Source: Pseudomonadota bacterium
GTDB taxonomy: Bacteria; Myxococcota_A; Polyangia; Fen-1088
NCBI GenBank assembly: GCA_023438785.1
Contig: JAEXQJ010000368.1
Location: 1 to 6,230, forward strand
DNA: 6,230 bases
Reading direction: 5' to 3'
The notes below the pieces were generated by a model. That model was not told the DNA's origin. It did no database searches and was given only the letters and a program-made list of their open reading frames with translations. Position numbers and translations under genes: made by a program. This document shows, in pieces, positions 1-5,964 of this stretch. Numbering within the stretch: the first letter of the stretch is position 1; the number at the start of each line of letters is the position of its first letter.

Positions 1-366
1 AGCCTCGGGCTCACGATGCACGTCTCCCTCCGCGACACTCCAGCCAAGGCGGAAGTGCCCGTGGAGTCCGGTAACCCTCGCTATGGTCCGTTACGGCCGG
101 TCCAGGCGGACGACAGCGAAACGGACACTCAAAGGCGCTGGCGAACGTTCATCTGCAGTCTCCGAGCATTGGGGGGTAGCTTCGGTTCACCTGCAACTAC
201 GCGAGCGAGAGTTGCACCGCGGCGCCTCGGCCTGCAAGCGAAATGTGCACACGTCGCGCTAACACAATCAGCGCAGCCAGAGTGCAGATGCGCCGCAATC
301 ACGCGAAGGCCGGGGCGGGCGCACCGTCGGTGCACCCTAGTTCACCTCATCCGCCGAACGCTTCGC
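1..366. other. Left-edge region with no supportable gene
   Basis: I see no recognisable protein or RNA gene here. A plus-strand frame is open from an ATG at 16 to 498, but after about the first 20 codons its third positions lose the strong G/C preference seen in the real genes. It has no ribosome site, its product is not recognisable, and it runs antisense through the better-supported 38-codon gene. The stretch contains a GC-rich hairpin at 317-337 (listed separately) and small dyads such as GAACGTTC at 143-150. It may be intergenic DNA or decayed accessory sequence; the first codons could also be the tail of a gene lying outside the window. Confidence 0.4.
317..337 (-). terminator. GC-rich hairpin after the 38-aa peptide gene
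   Basis: Two 9-base arms (317-325 and 329-337) flank a 3-base loop, 29 bases past the stop codon of the minus-strand peptide gene. In minus-strand RNA all nine positions pair, one as a U-G wobble. In plus-strand RNA the same position would be a C-A mismatch, which mildly favours function on the minus strand. The sequence after the hairpin is GC-rich with no U tract, so it is either a weak terminator or a 3'-end stabilising stem. The call rests only on position and pairing. Confidence 0.35.
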
Positions 367-483
367 TCAGGGGCGGATGTAGTGCACGGCTTCGACGAGG
401 CTCAGGTCTTTCCCCAACGCGCCCTTGCGTGTCTTGACCAATTCCGCGGAAGAGGACTTCTCCAGTGTGGCTCGGTTCAACAT
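367..483 (-). CDS. Small 38-aa orphan peptide, possible modified-peptide precursor
   Basis: The ATG at 483 sits 7 bases behind a perfect AGGAGG ribosome site (491-496), by far the best initiation signal in the window; this decides the start although the frame is open further upstream. Of the 37 codons after the start, 30 end in G or C, in line with real genes here. The product begins MLNRATLEKSSSAELV, has a basic middle (KTRKGALGK, residues 17-25) and ends DLSLVEAVHYIRP. It has no Cys, no signal peptide and no membrane helix, and it carries 7 Lys/Arg against 4 Asp/Glu. I do not recognise a family. Its size, with a charged N-terminal part and a short C-terminus containing His, Tyr and Pro, would fit a ribosomal-peptide precursor, and two B12 radical SAM enzymes lie 2 kb away. 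It could equally be a small regulatory protein. It is preceded by the IS66 remnant and followed by a hairpin. Confidence 0.55.
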   Translation of the reverse strand: MLNRATLEKSSSAELVKTRKGALGKDLSLVEAVHYIRP

Positions 484-490
484 GAGTATT

Positions 491-496
491 CCTCCT
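491..496 (-). promoter_or_regulatory. Perfect Shine-Dalgarno of the 38-aa peptide gene
   Basis: The minus strand reads AGGAGG, then 7 bases, then ATG. The other genes have weaker sites: GGAGG for the response regulator, GGAG for the kinase, little for the two radical SAM genes. This suggests the peptide is translated strongly. Confidence 0.65.
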
Positions 497-520
497 GAGG
501 GGTAGTGCCGGGAGGCCCTG

Positions 521-557
521 CGGCTAGCCGTGCCCAGCAAGGGCCTGCCACTTGGCA
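521..557. promoter_or_regulatory. Two short dyads upstream of the peptide gene, possible operators
   Basis: A perfect 10-base palindrome, CGGCTAGCCG, lies at 521-530, and an interrupted dyad, TGCCA-CT-TGGCA, at 546-557. They are 38 and 63 bases upstream of the peptide ATG, where an operator or promoter would be expected. Short GC-rich dyads arise often by chance in such DNA, so this is only a candidate. No clear sigma-70 or sigma-54 promoter accompanies them. Confidence 0.25.
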
Positions 558-593
558 AACGCAACGCGCAGGGGCGCCGACTCGCGGAGGCTG

Positions 594-680
594 TCACAGG
601 GGGGATGGGCCCACGACCAGCGGGCGGATCTGGCGCTCGACTAGGTTGTTGTCGAGCGGCGCCCTCGCCGGATGCTTGTC
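594..680 (-). pseudogene. IS66-family transposase (TnpC) remnant
   Basis: The minus strand encodes LDNNLVERQIRPLVVG, which matches the conserved C-terminal segment of IS66-type transposases. There the Asn-Asn-x-x-Glu-Arg block carries the last acidic residue of the DDE catalytic triad and is normally followed by GRKN(W/Y)LFAGS. Here the frame breaks right after the conserved Gly, reads PSPL, and stops. Upstream residues (about 681-735) no longer resemble the transposase, and no accessory tnpA/tnpB genes or terminal inverted repeats are visible. Only about 22-24 recognisable codons survive, so this is a dead scar of an old insertion between the response regulator and the peptide gene. The family assignment comes from motif recall. 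Confidence 0.65.
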
Positions 681-714
681 GGCCCCCTGACAGCCCGTGA
701 CCCTAACCTGCCGC

Positions 715-739
715 AAGAAATCGCCCTGGGCCTCGGGCG
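715..739 (-). terminator. Possible terminator of the two-component operon
   Basis: Starting 15 bases past the response-regulator stop, the minus-strand RNA can form a 5-bp all-GC stem (CGCCC/GGGCG, 8-base loop) followed directly by AUUUCUU, one of the few U-rich tracts nearby. The stem is short, so termination may be partial and readthrough toward the peptide gene is possible. Confidence 0.35.
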
Positions 740-754
740 CGGGGGTGGGGCGGG

Positions 755-1441
755 TCAGCCGGGACGGAAGCGGTAGCCCACGCCGCGGACGGTCTCGAGG
801 TGGCAGGGGTGATCGGGGTCTTGTTCCAGTTTCGTGCGCAGGCGGGCCAGGAAGTTGTCGATGGTGCGCAGGGTGCCGTGGTGGGCGGGGCCCCAGACGG
901 CGGCCATCAGTTGCTCGCGGCTGAGCACGCGGTTGGGCTGGGCCAGGAACTGGGCCAGCAGGTCGAACTCGCGCATGGTCATCTCGACGGGCGCGCCGGC
1001 CACGGTGACCTGACGGGCGGCCAGGTCCACCTGCACGCGACCGAAGGTGTGCAGGCGGCCCACCGGCGAGCTGAGGCGCACGCGACGGAGTGAGGCGCGC
1101 ACGCGGGCCAGCAGCTCGGGCAGGCTGAACGGCTTGCTCATGTAGTCGTCGGCGCCCAGGGACAGGCCCAGGACTTTGTCGGCCTCTTGCCCGCGCGCCG
1201 AGAGGATGAGGATGCGCGTGTCCGGATCGCTGGCGCGGATCTGGCGCAGCACCTCGTGGCCGTCGCACCCGGGCAGCATGAGGTCGAGCAAGATGAGCTG
1301 CGGCCTGAACTCGCGCCACAGCCGCAGGCCCTCGTAGCCGTCGCGCGCGGTGAGCAGGCGGTAGCCCTCGATGTGCAGGTTCATCTGCAGGCCGCGCAGG
1401 ATGGAGGCGTCGTCCTCGACGATGAGCAGGGTCTCAGCCAC
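755..1441 (-). CDS. OmpR/PhoB-family response regulator
   Basis: This is a 228-aa DNA-binding response regulator, the usual length for the family. The N-terminal receiver domain (about residues 3-118) has the acidic pair D10-D11 after LLIVE, the phospho-acceptor D53 in LILLDLMLP, the switch residue S81 and the conserved K103 in YMSKPF. The C-terminal winged-helix domain (about 130-227) shows EFDLLAQFLAQPNRVLSREQL and ends TVRGVGYRFRPG, typical of OmpR/PhoB proteins. The start is taken as GTG at 1441: GGAGG lies 6 bases upstream, and starting there puts VAETLLIVEDD at the N-terminus, as receiver domains usually begin; the frame continues upstream inside the kinase gene. The GTG overlaps the kinase stop by 8 bp, implying translational coupling. 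It is expected to be phosphorylated by the adjacent kinase and to bind promoter DNA as a dimer. Its targets are unknown; the divergent radical SAM promoter is the obvious candidate. Confidence 0.96.
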   Translation of the reverse strand: MAETLLIVEDDASILRGLQMNLHIEGYRLLTARDGYEGLRLWREFRPQLILLDLMLPGCDGHEVLRQIRASDPDTRILILSARGQEADKVLGLSLGADDYMSKPFSLPELLARVRASLRRVRLSSPVGRLHTFGRVQVDLAARQVTVAGAPVEMTMREFDLLAQFLAQPNRVLSREQLMAAVWGPAHHGTLRTIDNFLARLRTKLEQDPDHPCHLETVRGVGYRFRPG

Positions 1442-2342
1442 GCGAGGCCTCCAGCGCGGGCAGGACGATGGTGAACGTGGCGCCCTGCCCGGGCGGGCTG
1501 TCACAGGTCACGCGGCCGCGGTGGGCGCGCACGATGCTGTCCACGATGGCCAGGCCCAACCCCGAGCCCGGCAGGCCGCGCTCGACGGATTCCTTGCCCC
1601 GATAGAAGCGGCCGAAGATGAGGCGGCGATCGGATTCGGGGATGCCTGGTCCGTTGTCCCGCACGGAGATTGCCACCTCGCGCCGACGCGCCTCACAGCT
1701 CACGACGATGTGTTTGTCGACGCCCGTGTAGCGGTGCGCGTTCTGCAGCAGGTTGAGCAGGGCCTCGCTCATGGCCTCCAGGTCCACGCGCACGCGGGGC
1801 AGATGGGCGGGCATGTGGCGCTCCAGATGCGCGGGCGCCTCCAGCATCTGGGGCTGGAAGGCGGTCAGGGCCCCGTCCACGACGTCGTGCACGTCCTCCT
1901 CGGCCAGTCGGTACAGGCGGCGGCCCGCCTCCATGCGCGCCCAGTGCAACAGGCGATCGATCATGCTGGTCAGCCGCTGCGATTCGGACTGTACGGCCTC
2001 CAGGCACTGGCGCACCTTGTCGGGATCGGTGGTGCGCCCGAGCAGGAGGGTCTCCACGAACATGCGGATGCTGGTCAGGGGTGTTCGCAGGTCGTGGGAG
2101 ACCTTGGCTAAAAACTCGGTCTGCAAGTTGGCCAATGTGGCCCAGCGTGCTAGGTAGACCAACGTGGCCGAGCAGCCGATGCCCATGGTAGCGACCATGC
2201 TGACAATCAGCACGCCGACCACGATGTCGTTGGGCGTGTTGTTGAAGGCCAGGACCACGATCCCCACCGAGAGCAACAGGCACGACGGCAGGACCACGAA
2301 CAGCAAGATCAGTGCGATGGCTTGTCGCAGGCGATTGGACAT
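1434..2342 (-). CDS. Membrane sensor histidine kinase with minimal external loop
   Basis: A 302-aa sensor kinase of the HisKA/HATPase_c type. Two hydrophobic helices (about residues 7-33 and 40-65) are joined by only about 6 residues (NNTPND), so there is almost no extracytoplasmic sensing domain. There is no HAMP or PAS domain: TM2 runs almost directly into the dimerisation helix. The H-box FLAKVSHDLRTPLTSIR carries the phosphorylated H83. The ATP-binding domain has the N-box NLLQNAHRYT (N201), the G1 box DNGPGI (229-234), the F box FGRFYRG and the G2 box GSGLGLAIV (259-267), so it looks catalytically complete. The ATG at 2342 is chosen because GGAG lies 6 bases upstream; an in-frame ATG at 2381 would add 13 residues but lacks a ribosome site. 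The architecture fits an intramembrane-sensing kinase that detects membrane state or partners with another membrane protein. It is the first gene of a two-gene operon with the response regulator. Confidence 0.95.
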   Translation of the reverse strand: MSNRLRQAIALILLFVVLPSCLLLSVGIVVLAFNNTPNDIVVGVLIVSMVATMGIGCSATLVYLARWATLANLQTEFLAKVSHDLRTPLTSIRMFVETLLLGRTTDPDKVRQCLEAVQSESQRLTSMIDRLLHWARMEAGRRLYRLAEEDVHDVVDGALTAFQPQMLEAPAHLERHMPAHLPRVRVDLEAMSEALLNLLQNAHRYTGVDKHIVVSCEARRREVAISVRDNGPGIPESDRRLIFGRFYRGKESVERGLPGSGLGLAIVDSIVRAHRGRVTCDSPPGQGATFTIVLPALEASRG

Positions 2343-2408
2343 CCGGCGCTCCGGAATGTGACCAGGCCGTGACGGTGCCATGACACTCGAAATTGTAATA
2401 GGTAAGTC
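2343..2408. promoter_or_regulatory. Short divergent promoter region, kinase operon versus B12-rSAM operon
   Basis: Only 66 bp separate the kinase start from the oppositely oriented radical SAM start. The last 27 bases (2382-2408) are about 63% A+T, a sharp island in this GC-rich sequence, as expected for overlapping promoters. ATGACA (2380-2385) resembles a -35 element for the rightward gene, but the hexamer 17 bases on (TAAGTC) is a poor -10, and I cannot assign a start site. The two operons must share control sequence here, so one regulator could act on both. Confidence 0.5.
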
Positions 2409-3953
2409 ATGAGAGTTCTGTGTGTTTCCCCGGTCTTTCCCCGTACCTATTGGGGTCATGAGAGCTCCATGCGCCTGACGGGCCGAAAGGCACTCTTGCC
2501 GCCGCTTGGGCTCATCACGGTTGCGGCCATGCTGCCACGACACTGGGAGGTGCGCCTGTGCGATCTCAACGTGCGGCCGCTTTCCGCGGGCGAGGTGGAG
2601 TGGGCCGACGTCATATTTCTGTCGGGCATGCTCGTGCAAAGCGAGTCCATGTTCGAGGTGGCAGCGCGGGCGCGGGCCGCGGGCAAGCGGGTGGTGGCGG
2701 GCGGGCCCATGGCCTCGACCAGTCCGGACCTGCTGGCCCCGCACGTGGATTGCGTGGTTTCGGGCGAGGCCGAGGAGCTGATGGCGCCGCTGTGCGAGGC
2801 GCTGGAGGCGGGCTCCCTGCCCGACCGCTTCATCGCACCGCGCCGCCCGGAGCTGCGCAGCATTCCCACGCCCCGGTATGACCTGCTGGAAGCCAACGCC
2901 TACCATTCGATGGGGCTGCAGTGGAGCCGAGGCTGCCCGTTCAACTGCGAGTTCTGCGACATCATCGAGGTCTTCGGGCGCAAGCCGCGCAGCAAGTCTC
3001 CCGAGCAGGTTTGCCGTGAATTGGACGCCATCCTGGCCACCGGATTCCGCGGCTCGGTCTTCATCGCCGACGACAACCTGGTGGGCAACAAGGCCGAGAC
3101 CATGAAGCTGATGACCGTGTTGCGCGATTGGATGCGCGAGCACGAGTACCCATTCCAGTTCTACGCCGAGGCGAGCATCAACCTGGCGGACCAGCCCGAG
3201 CTGCTGGCGGCCATGGTGGACGCGGGCCTGGACACGGTCTTCGTGGGCATCGAGACGCCGTCGCCCGAGGCCCTGCGCGAGACGCACAAGTCGCAGAACC
3301 TGGCCGTGGATCTGCACGCGGCCGTCGAGAAGCTGGTGCGTGGCGGCCTGGATGTCTCGGCCGGCTTCATCGTGGGCTTCGACTCGGACGATGCGGACGC
3401 CATCGAGCGCAGCCGCAAGTGGATCCGCGCCTCGTACATTCCGCAGGCCATGGTGGGCATTCTGGGCGCGCTGCCGGGGACGCAGCTCGAACGGCGCCTG
3501 GCCAAGGAGGGCCGCCTCATCGAGCGCTCCACGGGTGAGACCTTCGGGCGCACCAACTTCCGCACGCGCATGGACGAGGTGGAGCTGCTGCAGTCCTACG
3601 GCAAGCTGCTGGCCGACGTGTACAGCCCCTCGGCGTACTTCGAGCGCGTGAACCGGGCGCTCGAGCTGCGACCGCGCGGCAAGGCCCCCATGACCCTGCC
3701 CTGGCGTTACGCCGTGCGCTGCGTGTTGGCGTCCCTGTGGCACCAGGGGGTGACCGGCTCGTACCGGCTGGCCTACTGGCGCTTCCTGGCTCGCGCCCTC
3801 GTACGCACGCCCCGCCGCCTGGCTCGGGCCCTGTCGCTGGCCATCTCCGGCGAGCACCTGATCCGCTACACGCGCGAGGACGTGATGCCTCGCCTGCGCA
3901 AGGCCATCGCGCAAGTCCGCGCCGAACGCGAGCGCACCAAGCAGGCAGCGTAG
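2409..3953 (+). CDS. Cobalamin-binding radical SAM enzyme, DUF4070/HpnP-like
   Basis: A 514-aa class B radical SAM protein. Residues 1 to about 140 form a B12-binding Rossmann-like domain (MRVLCVSPVFP start, VVAGGP at 95-100, SGEAEE at 118-123) without the DxHxxG motif. The radical SAM domain follows (about 168-370), with RGCPFNCEFCD supplying the [4Fe-4S] ligands C176, C180 and C183, then FIADDN, EASINLAD, FVGIETP and GFIVGFDSD. Residues after about 380 (RTNFRTRMD onward) match the C-terminal region seen in this group (DUF4070), ending in a basic helical tail. The family includes the hopanoid C-2 methylase HpnP and many uncharacterised probable C-methylases, so radical methylation of an unactivated carbon is the likely chemistry; the substrate is unknown and no hopanoid genes are in view. 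The ATG at 2409 has only a weak AGG upstream but gives the family N-terminus. It probably leads an operon with the next gene, 73 bp away. Confidence 0.94.
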   Translation: MRVLCVSPVFPRTYWGHESSMRLTGRKALLPPLGLITVAAMLPRHWEVRLCDLNVRPLSAGEVEWADVIFLSGMLVQSESMFEVAARARAAGKRVVAGGPMASTSPDLLAPHVDCVVSGEAEELMAPLCEALEAGSLPDRFIAPRRPELRSIPTPRYDLLEANAYHSMGLQWSRGCPFNCEFCDIIEVFGRKPRSKSPEQVCRELDAILATGFRGSVFIADDNLVGNKAETMKLMTVLRDWMREHEYPFQFYAEASINLADQPELLAAMVDAGLDTVFVGIETPSPEALRETHKSQNLAVDLHAAVEKLVRGGLDVSAGFIVGFDSDDADAIERSRKWIRASYIPQAMVGILGALPGTQLERRLAKEGRLIERSTGETFGRTNFRTRMDEVELLQSYGKLLADVYSPSAYFERVNRALELRPRGKAPMTLPWRYAVRCVLASLWHQGVTGSYRLAYWRFLARALVRTPRRLARALSLAISGEHLIRYTREDVMPRLRKAIAQVRAERERTKQAA

Positions 3954-3969
3954 TCCCCGGCGCCGTCGT

Positions 3970-4006
3970 CGGGCCCGGGTTGCCCTACCGCCAGCCCGTG
4001 GGCCCG
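3970..4006 (+). other. Strong GC hairpin between the two radical SAM genes
   Basis: CGGGCCC at 3970-3976 is perfectly complementary to GGGCCCG at 4000-4006. The stem can extend by GGG/CCC with a 2-base bulge on the 3' side, leaving a loop of about 15 bases. No U tract follows, so it is unlikely to be a classic terminator. It may tune expression of the second gene, for example as an mRNA-processing or stability element. The second gene also lacks a visible Shine-Dalgarno sequence. Confidence 0.35.
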
Positions 4007-4026
4007 CCTATGCTCTCCAGCGATTC

Positions 4027-5859
4027 ATGCGGGTCCTCCTCGTCACGCCGCCCATGGTGCAGTTCAACACGGCCTATCCGGCCGCGCCCATGCTGGCGGC
4101 GTTTTTGCGCCAGCACGGGCATGAGGTGGCGCACGAGGATCTCTCGCTGGCCCTGGCCCAGCGGCTGTTCTCGCCGTCGGGTGTGCGCGCGGTGGGGCGC
4201 GTCCTGGCGCGGCGGTTCGCGGGGCGACGGCGTCCCGCGCCGGTGCGCCATTTTCTCCAGCACGCATCGCGCATCGAGGCACGGGTGGCCGCGGCCGTCC
4301 TGCTGCTGCAGGGGCGCGCGCCCGAGTTGGCCCCTGCCCTGGCCGAGCCCGGCAGCCTGCCCGAGGGGCCGCGCTTCCGGGCCATGCAGGGCCTGGCCGA
4401 GGACGGCGACGTGGAGGATTTGGCGCGCCACCGGGCCAGCCTGTTTCTCGACGAGATCGCGGACGCTGTGCGCGAGGGCGTGGATCCCCGATTCGAGTTG
4501 GCCCGTTACGCCGAGTCGCTCTCGGCTGATGCGCGCAGCTTCGATGCCCTGGCCGCGGCGCTGGCGGGTCGCCGTACGATCATCGATCGCTGGATCGACG
4601 AGCTGGCCCTCCTGGCCTGGCAGCGACACCGTCCCCAGGTGATGGGCTGCACCGTGCCCTTCCCGGGCGCGCTGTACGGCGCCTTTCGCATCGCCCGCGC
4701 GTTCAAGCAGCACTCGCCCCGCACCACCACCGTGCTGGGCGGCGGGTATGTGAACACCGAATTGCGCCACCTCGACGAGCCCCGCCTCTTCGATCACTTC
4801 GACTTCGTCACCTACGACGACGGCGAGATCCCCTTGGCGCGCATCGTGGAGTTTCGGGCCAAGCAACGCCGGGCCGCGGAGTTGGTGCGCACCCGCCGCC
4901 GGGAACGCGGGCGGGTCGTGCTTCACGATGCGGTCGCGCCGGCCCTGCACCACCGCCAGCGTCCCGCCCCCGACTTCACCGCGCTGCCCACGGCGGGCTA
5001 CCTGGGCATGGCCGAGAGCCCCAATCCCATGCACCGGCTGTGGTCCGAGCGTCCCTGGCTCAAGCTGGCCCTGGCCCATGGTTGCTACTGGCACCGCTGC
5101 GCCTTCTGCGACACTAGCCTGGATTACATCCGCCGCTACGAACCCGCCGACGCGGACACCGTCGTGGGCTGGATGGAACAGGCCATCACCGACACGGGCC
5201 TGGATGGTTTCCACTTCGTCGACGAGGCGGCTCCGCCCGCGCTGCTGGGCGCGGTGGCGCGCAGGCTCATCGAGCGTGGCCTGCACGTCGAGTGGTGGGC
5301 CAACATCCGCTGGGAGCGCGCCTTCACGCCCGAGCTGACGGAGGTCCTCGCGCGTTCGGGCTGCCTGGCTGTCACGGGCGGCCTGGAGTGCGCCCACGAT
5401 CGCTTGCTCGCGCTCATGAACAAGGGTTTCGCGCTGGAGCAGGCCCGCGGCGCCATGCGCGCCTTCGCGCGTGCCGGTGTGTTGGTGCACGCCTACCTGA
5501 TGTACGGCTACCCCACGCAGACCGCGCACGAGTTGGTCGATGCCCTGGACGAGGTGCGTCGACTGTGCGCCGAAGGGGCCCTGCACTCGGCGTACTGGCA
5601 CCGCTTCGCCCTGACCGTACACAGCCCCGCGTTCCGCGACGAGCGCCTGCACCTGCGCATCCTGGACGATCGCGCCCAGGCCTTCGCCCGGAACGAAATC
5701 CCGTTCCTGAATCCCGCCCAAGCCGATGAGGATTTGTCCCGCTTTGGCGAGGGCCTACGTCGGGCGGTCTACAACTTCATGCACGGGATCGGCCTGCGCG
5801 CGGACGTGCGCTCGTGGTTCGACTTCCCCGTCCCCCGTGCGTCCCGCCCTCGACGCTAG
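4027..5859 (+). CDS. B12-binding-type radical SAM protein with CX4CX2C motif
   Basis: A 610-aa radical SAM protein of the cobalamin-binding type. It opens MRVLLVTPPMVQFNTAYPAAP, typical of the first strand and helix of the B12 domain. Residues from about 45 to 200 are largely helical, and the rest of the domain then resumes (PQVMGCTVPFPGALYG, VLGGGYVNTE at 237-245, YDDGE at 263-267). The cluster motif is HGCYWHRCAFCDTS, with C353, C358 and C361 spaced CX4CX2C instead of CX3CX2C. Later landmarks are FHFVDE (396-400), WWANIRWE, GGLECAHDRLL (451-461) and a C-terminal region to 610. A related CYWxxCxFC motif occurs in other uncharacterised B12-type radical SAM proteins, so the spacing probably marks a subfamily and not damage. 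The product and substrate are unknown; methylation or another radical rearrangement is inferred from class. ATG 4027 fits the family N-terminus although no ribosome site is visible. Likely co-transcribed with the preceding enzyme gene. Confidence 0.92.
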   Translation: MRVLLVTPPMVQFNTAYPAAPMLAAFLRQHGHEVAHEDLSLALAQRLFSPSGVRAVGRVLARRFAGRRRPAPVRHFLQHASRIEARVAAAVLLLQGRAPELAPALAEPGSLPEGPRFRAMQGLAEDGDVEDLARHRASLFLDEIADAVREGVDPRFELARYAESLSADARSFDALAAALAGRRTIIDRWIDELALLAWQRHRPQVMGCTVPFPGALYGAFRIARAFKQHSPRTTTVLGGGYVNTELRHLDEPRLFDHFDFVTYDDGEIPLARIVEFRAKQRRAAELVRTRRRERGRVVLHDAVAPALHHRQRPAPDFTALPTAGYLGMAESPNPMHRLWSERPWLKLALAHGCYWHRCAFCDTSLDYIRRYEPADADTVVGWMEQAITDTGLDGFHFVDEAAPPALLGAVARRLIERGLHVEWWANIRWERAFTPELTEVLARSGCLAVTGGLECAHDRLLALMNKGFALEQARGAMRAFARAGVLVHAYLMYGYPTQTAHELVDALDEVRRLCAEGALHSAYWHRFALTVHSPAFRDERLHLRILDDRAQAFARNEIPFLNPAQADEDLSRFGEGLRRAVYNFMHGIGLRADVRSWFDFPVPRASRPRR

Positions 5860-5938
5860 CCGGCCGAGAATGGATCGAGGCGGCGCGCCGTTTTCCATAC
5901 TCGATCCCACACTCGAGGGCGCTGCTGGCTCTTTGCAA

Positions 5939-5955
5939 AGCACAACCGTTGTGCT
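5939..5955. promoter_or_regulatory. 17-bp palindrome just upstream of the right-edge gene
   Basis: AGCACAACCGTTGTGCT has two perfect 8-base arms around a single central base and ends 9 bases before the ATG at 5965. A second perfect palindrome, CTTTGCAAAG (5931-5940), adjoins it. The position suits an operator, or an RNA stem next to the start codon. It could also lie at the 3' end of the radical SAM transcript, but no U tract follows. No regulator can be named. Confidence 0.4.
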
Positions 5956-5964
5956 CCGATCCGC

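Noticed and set aside
143..150. GAACGTTC palindrome, considered as a LexA-like or quorum-type site
   Set aside because: A lone 8-base palindrome with no adjacent gene start; LexA boxes of the GAAC type need a 7-base spacer.
16..498. A 160-codon plus-strand open frame
   Set aside because: No ribosome site, poor third-position G/C bias beyond the first codons, no recognisable product, and antisense to the better-supported 38-codon gene.
536..550. Sigma-54-like -24/-12 element on the minus strand (TGGCAGGCCCTTGCT) upstream of the peptide
   Set aside because: The GG-to-GC distance is 9 bases, whereas this promoter class strictly needs 10; a neighbouring GGGCACG match has the wrong spacing in the other direction.
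590..1507. The 11-mer GCTGTCACAGG repeated at 590-600 and 1497-1507
   Set aside because: Several 11-base repeats are expected by chance in a window this size and GC content; one copy lies inside the kinase coding region.
2382..3914. A very long open minus-strand frame antisense to the first radical SAM gene and continuous with the kinase frame
   Set aside because: It is a by-product of G/C-ending codons on the plus strand. Its residues show no domain, whereas the plus strand has clear radical SAM motifs; the kinase itself starts at 2342.
3985..5721. A 578-codon minus-strand open frame antisense to the second radical SAM gene
   Set aside because: Low-complexity, motif-free product opposite a well-defined enzyme; explained by codon bias in GC-rich DNA.
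2383..5916. The 8-mer ACACTCGA shared by the divergent control region (2383-2390) and the gap after the second radical SAM gene (5909-5916)
   Set aside because: An 8-base match between two chosen places in 6 kb is expected by chance, and there is no symmetry or consistent distance to starts.
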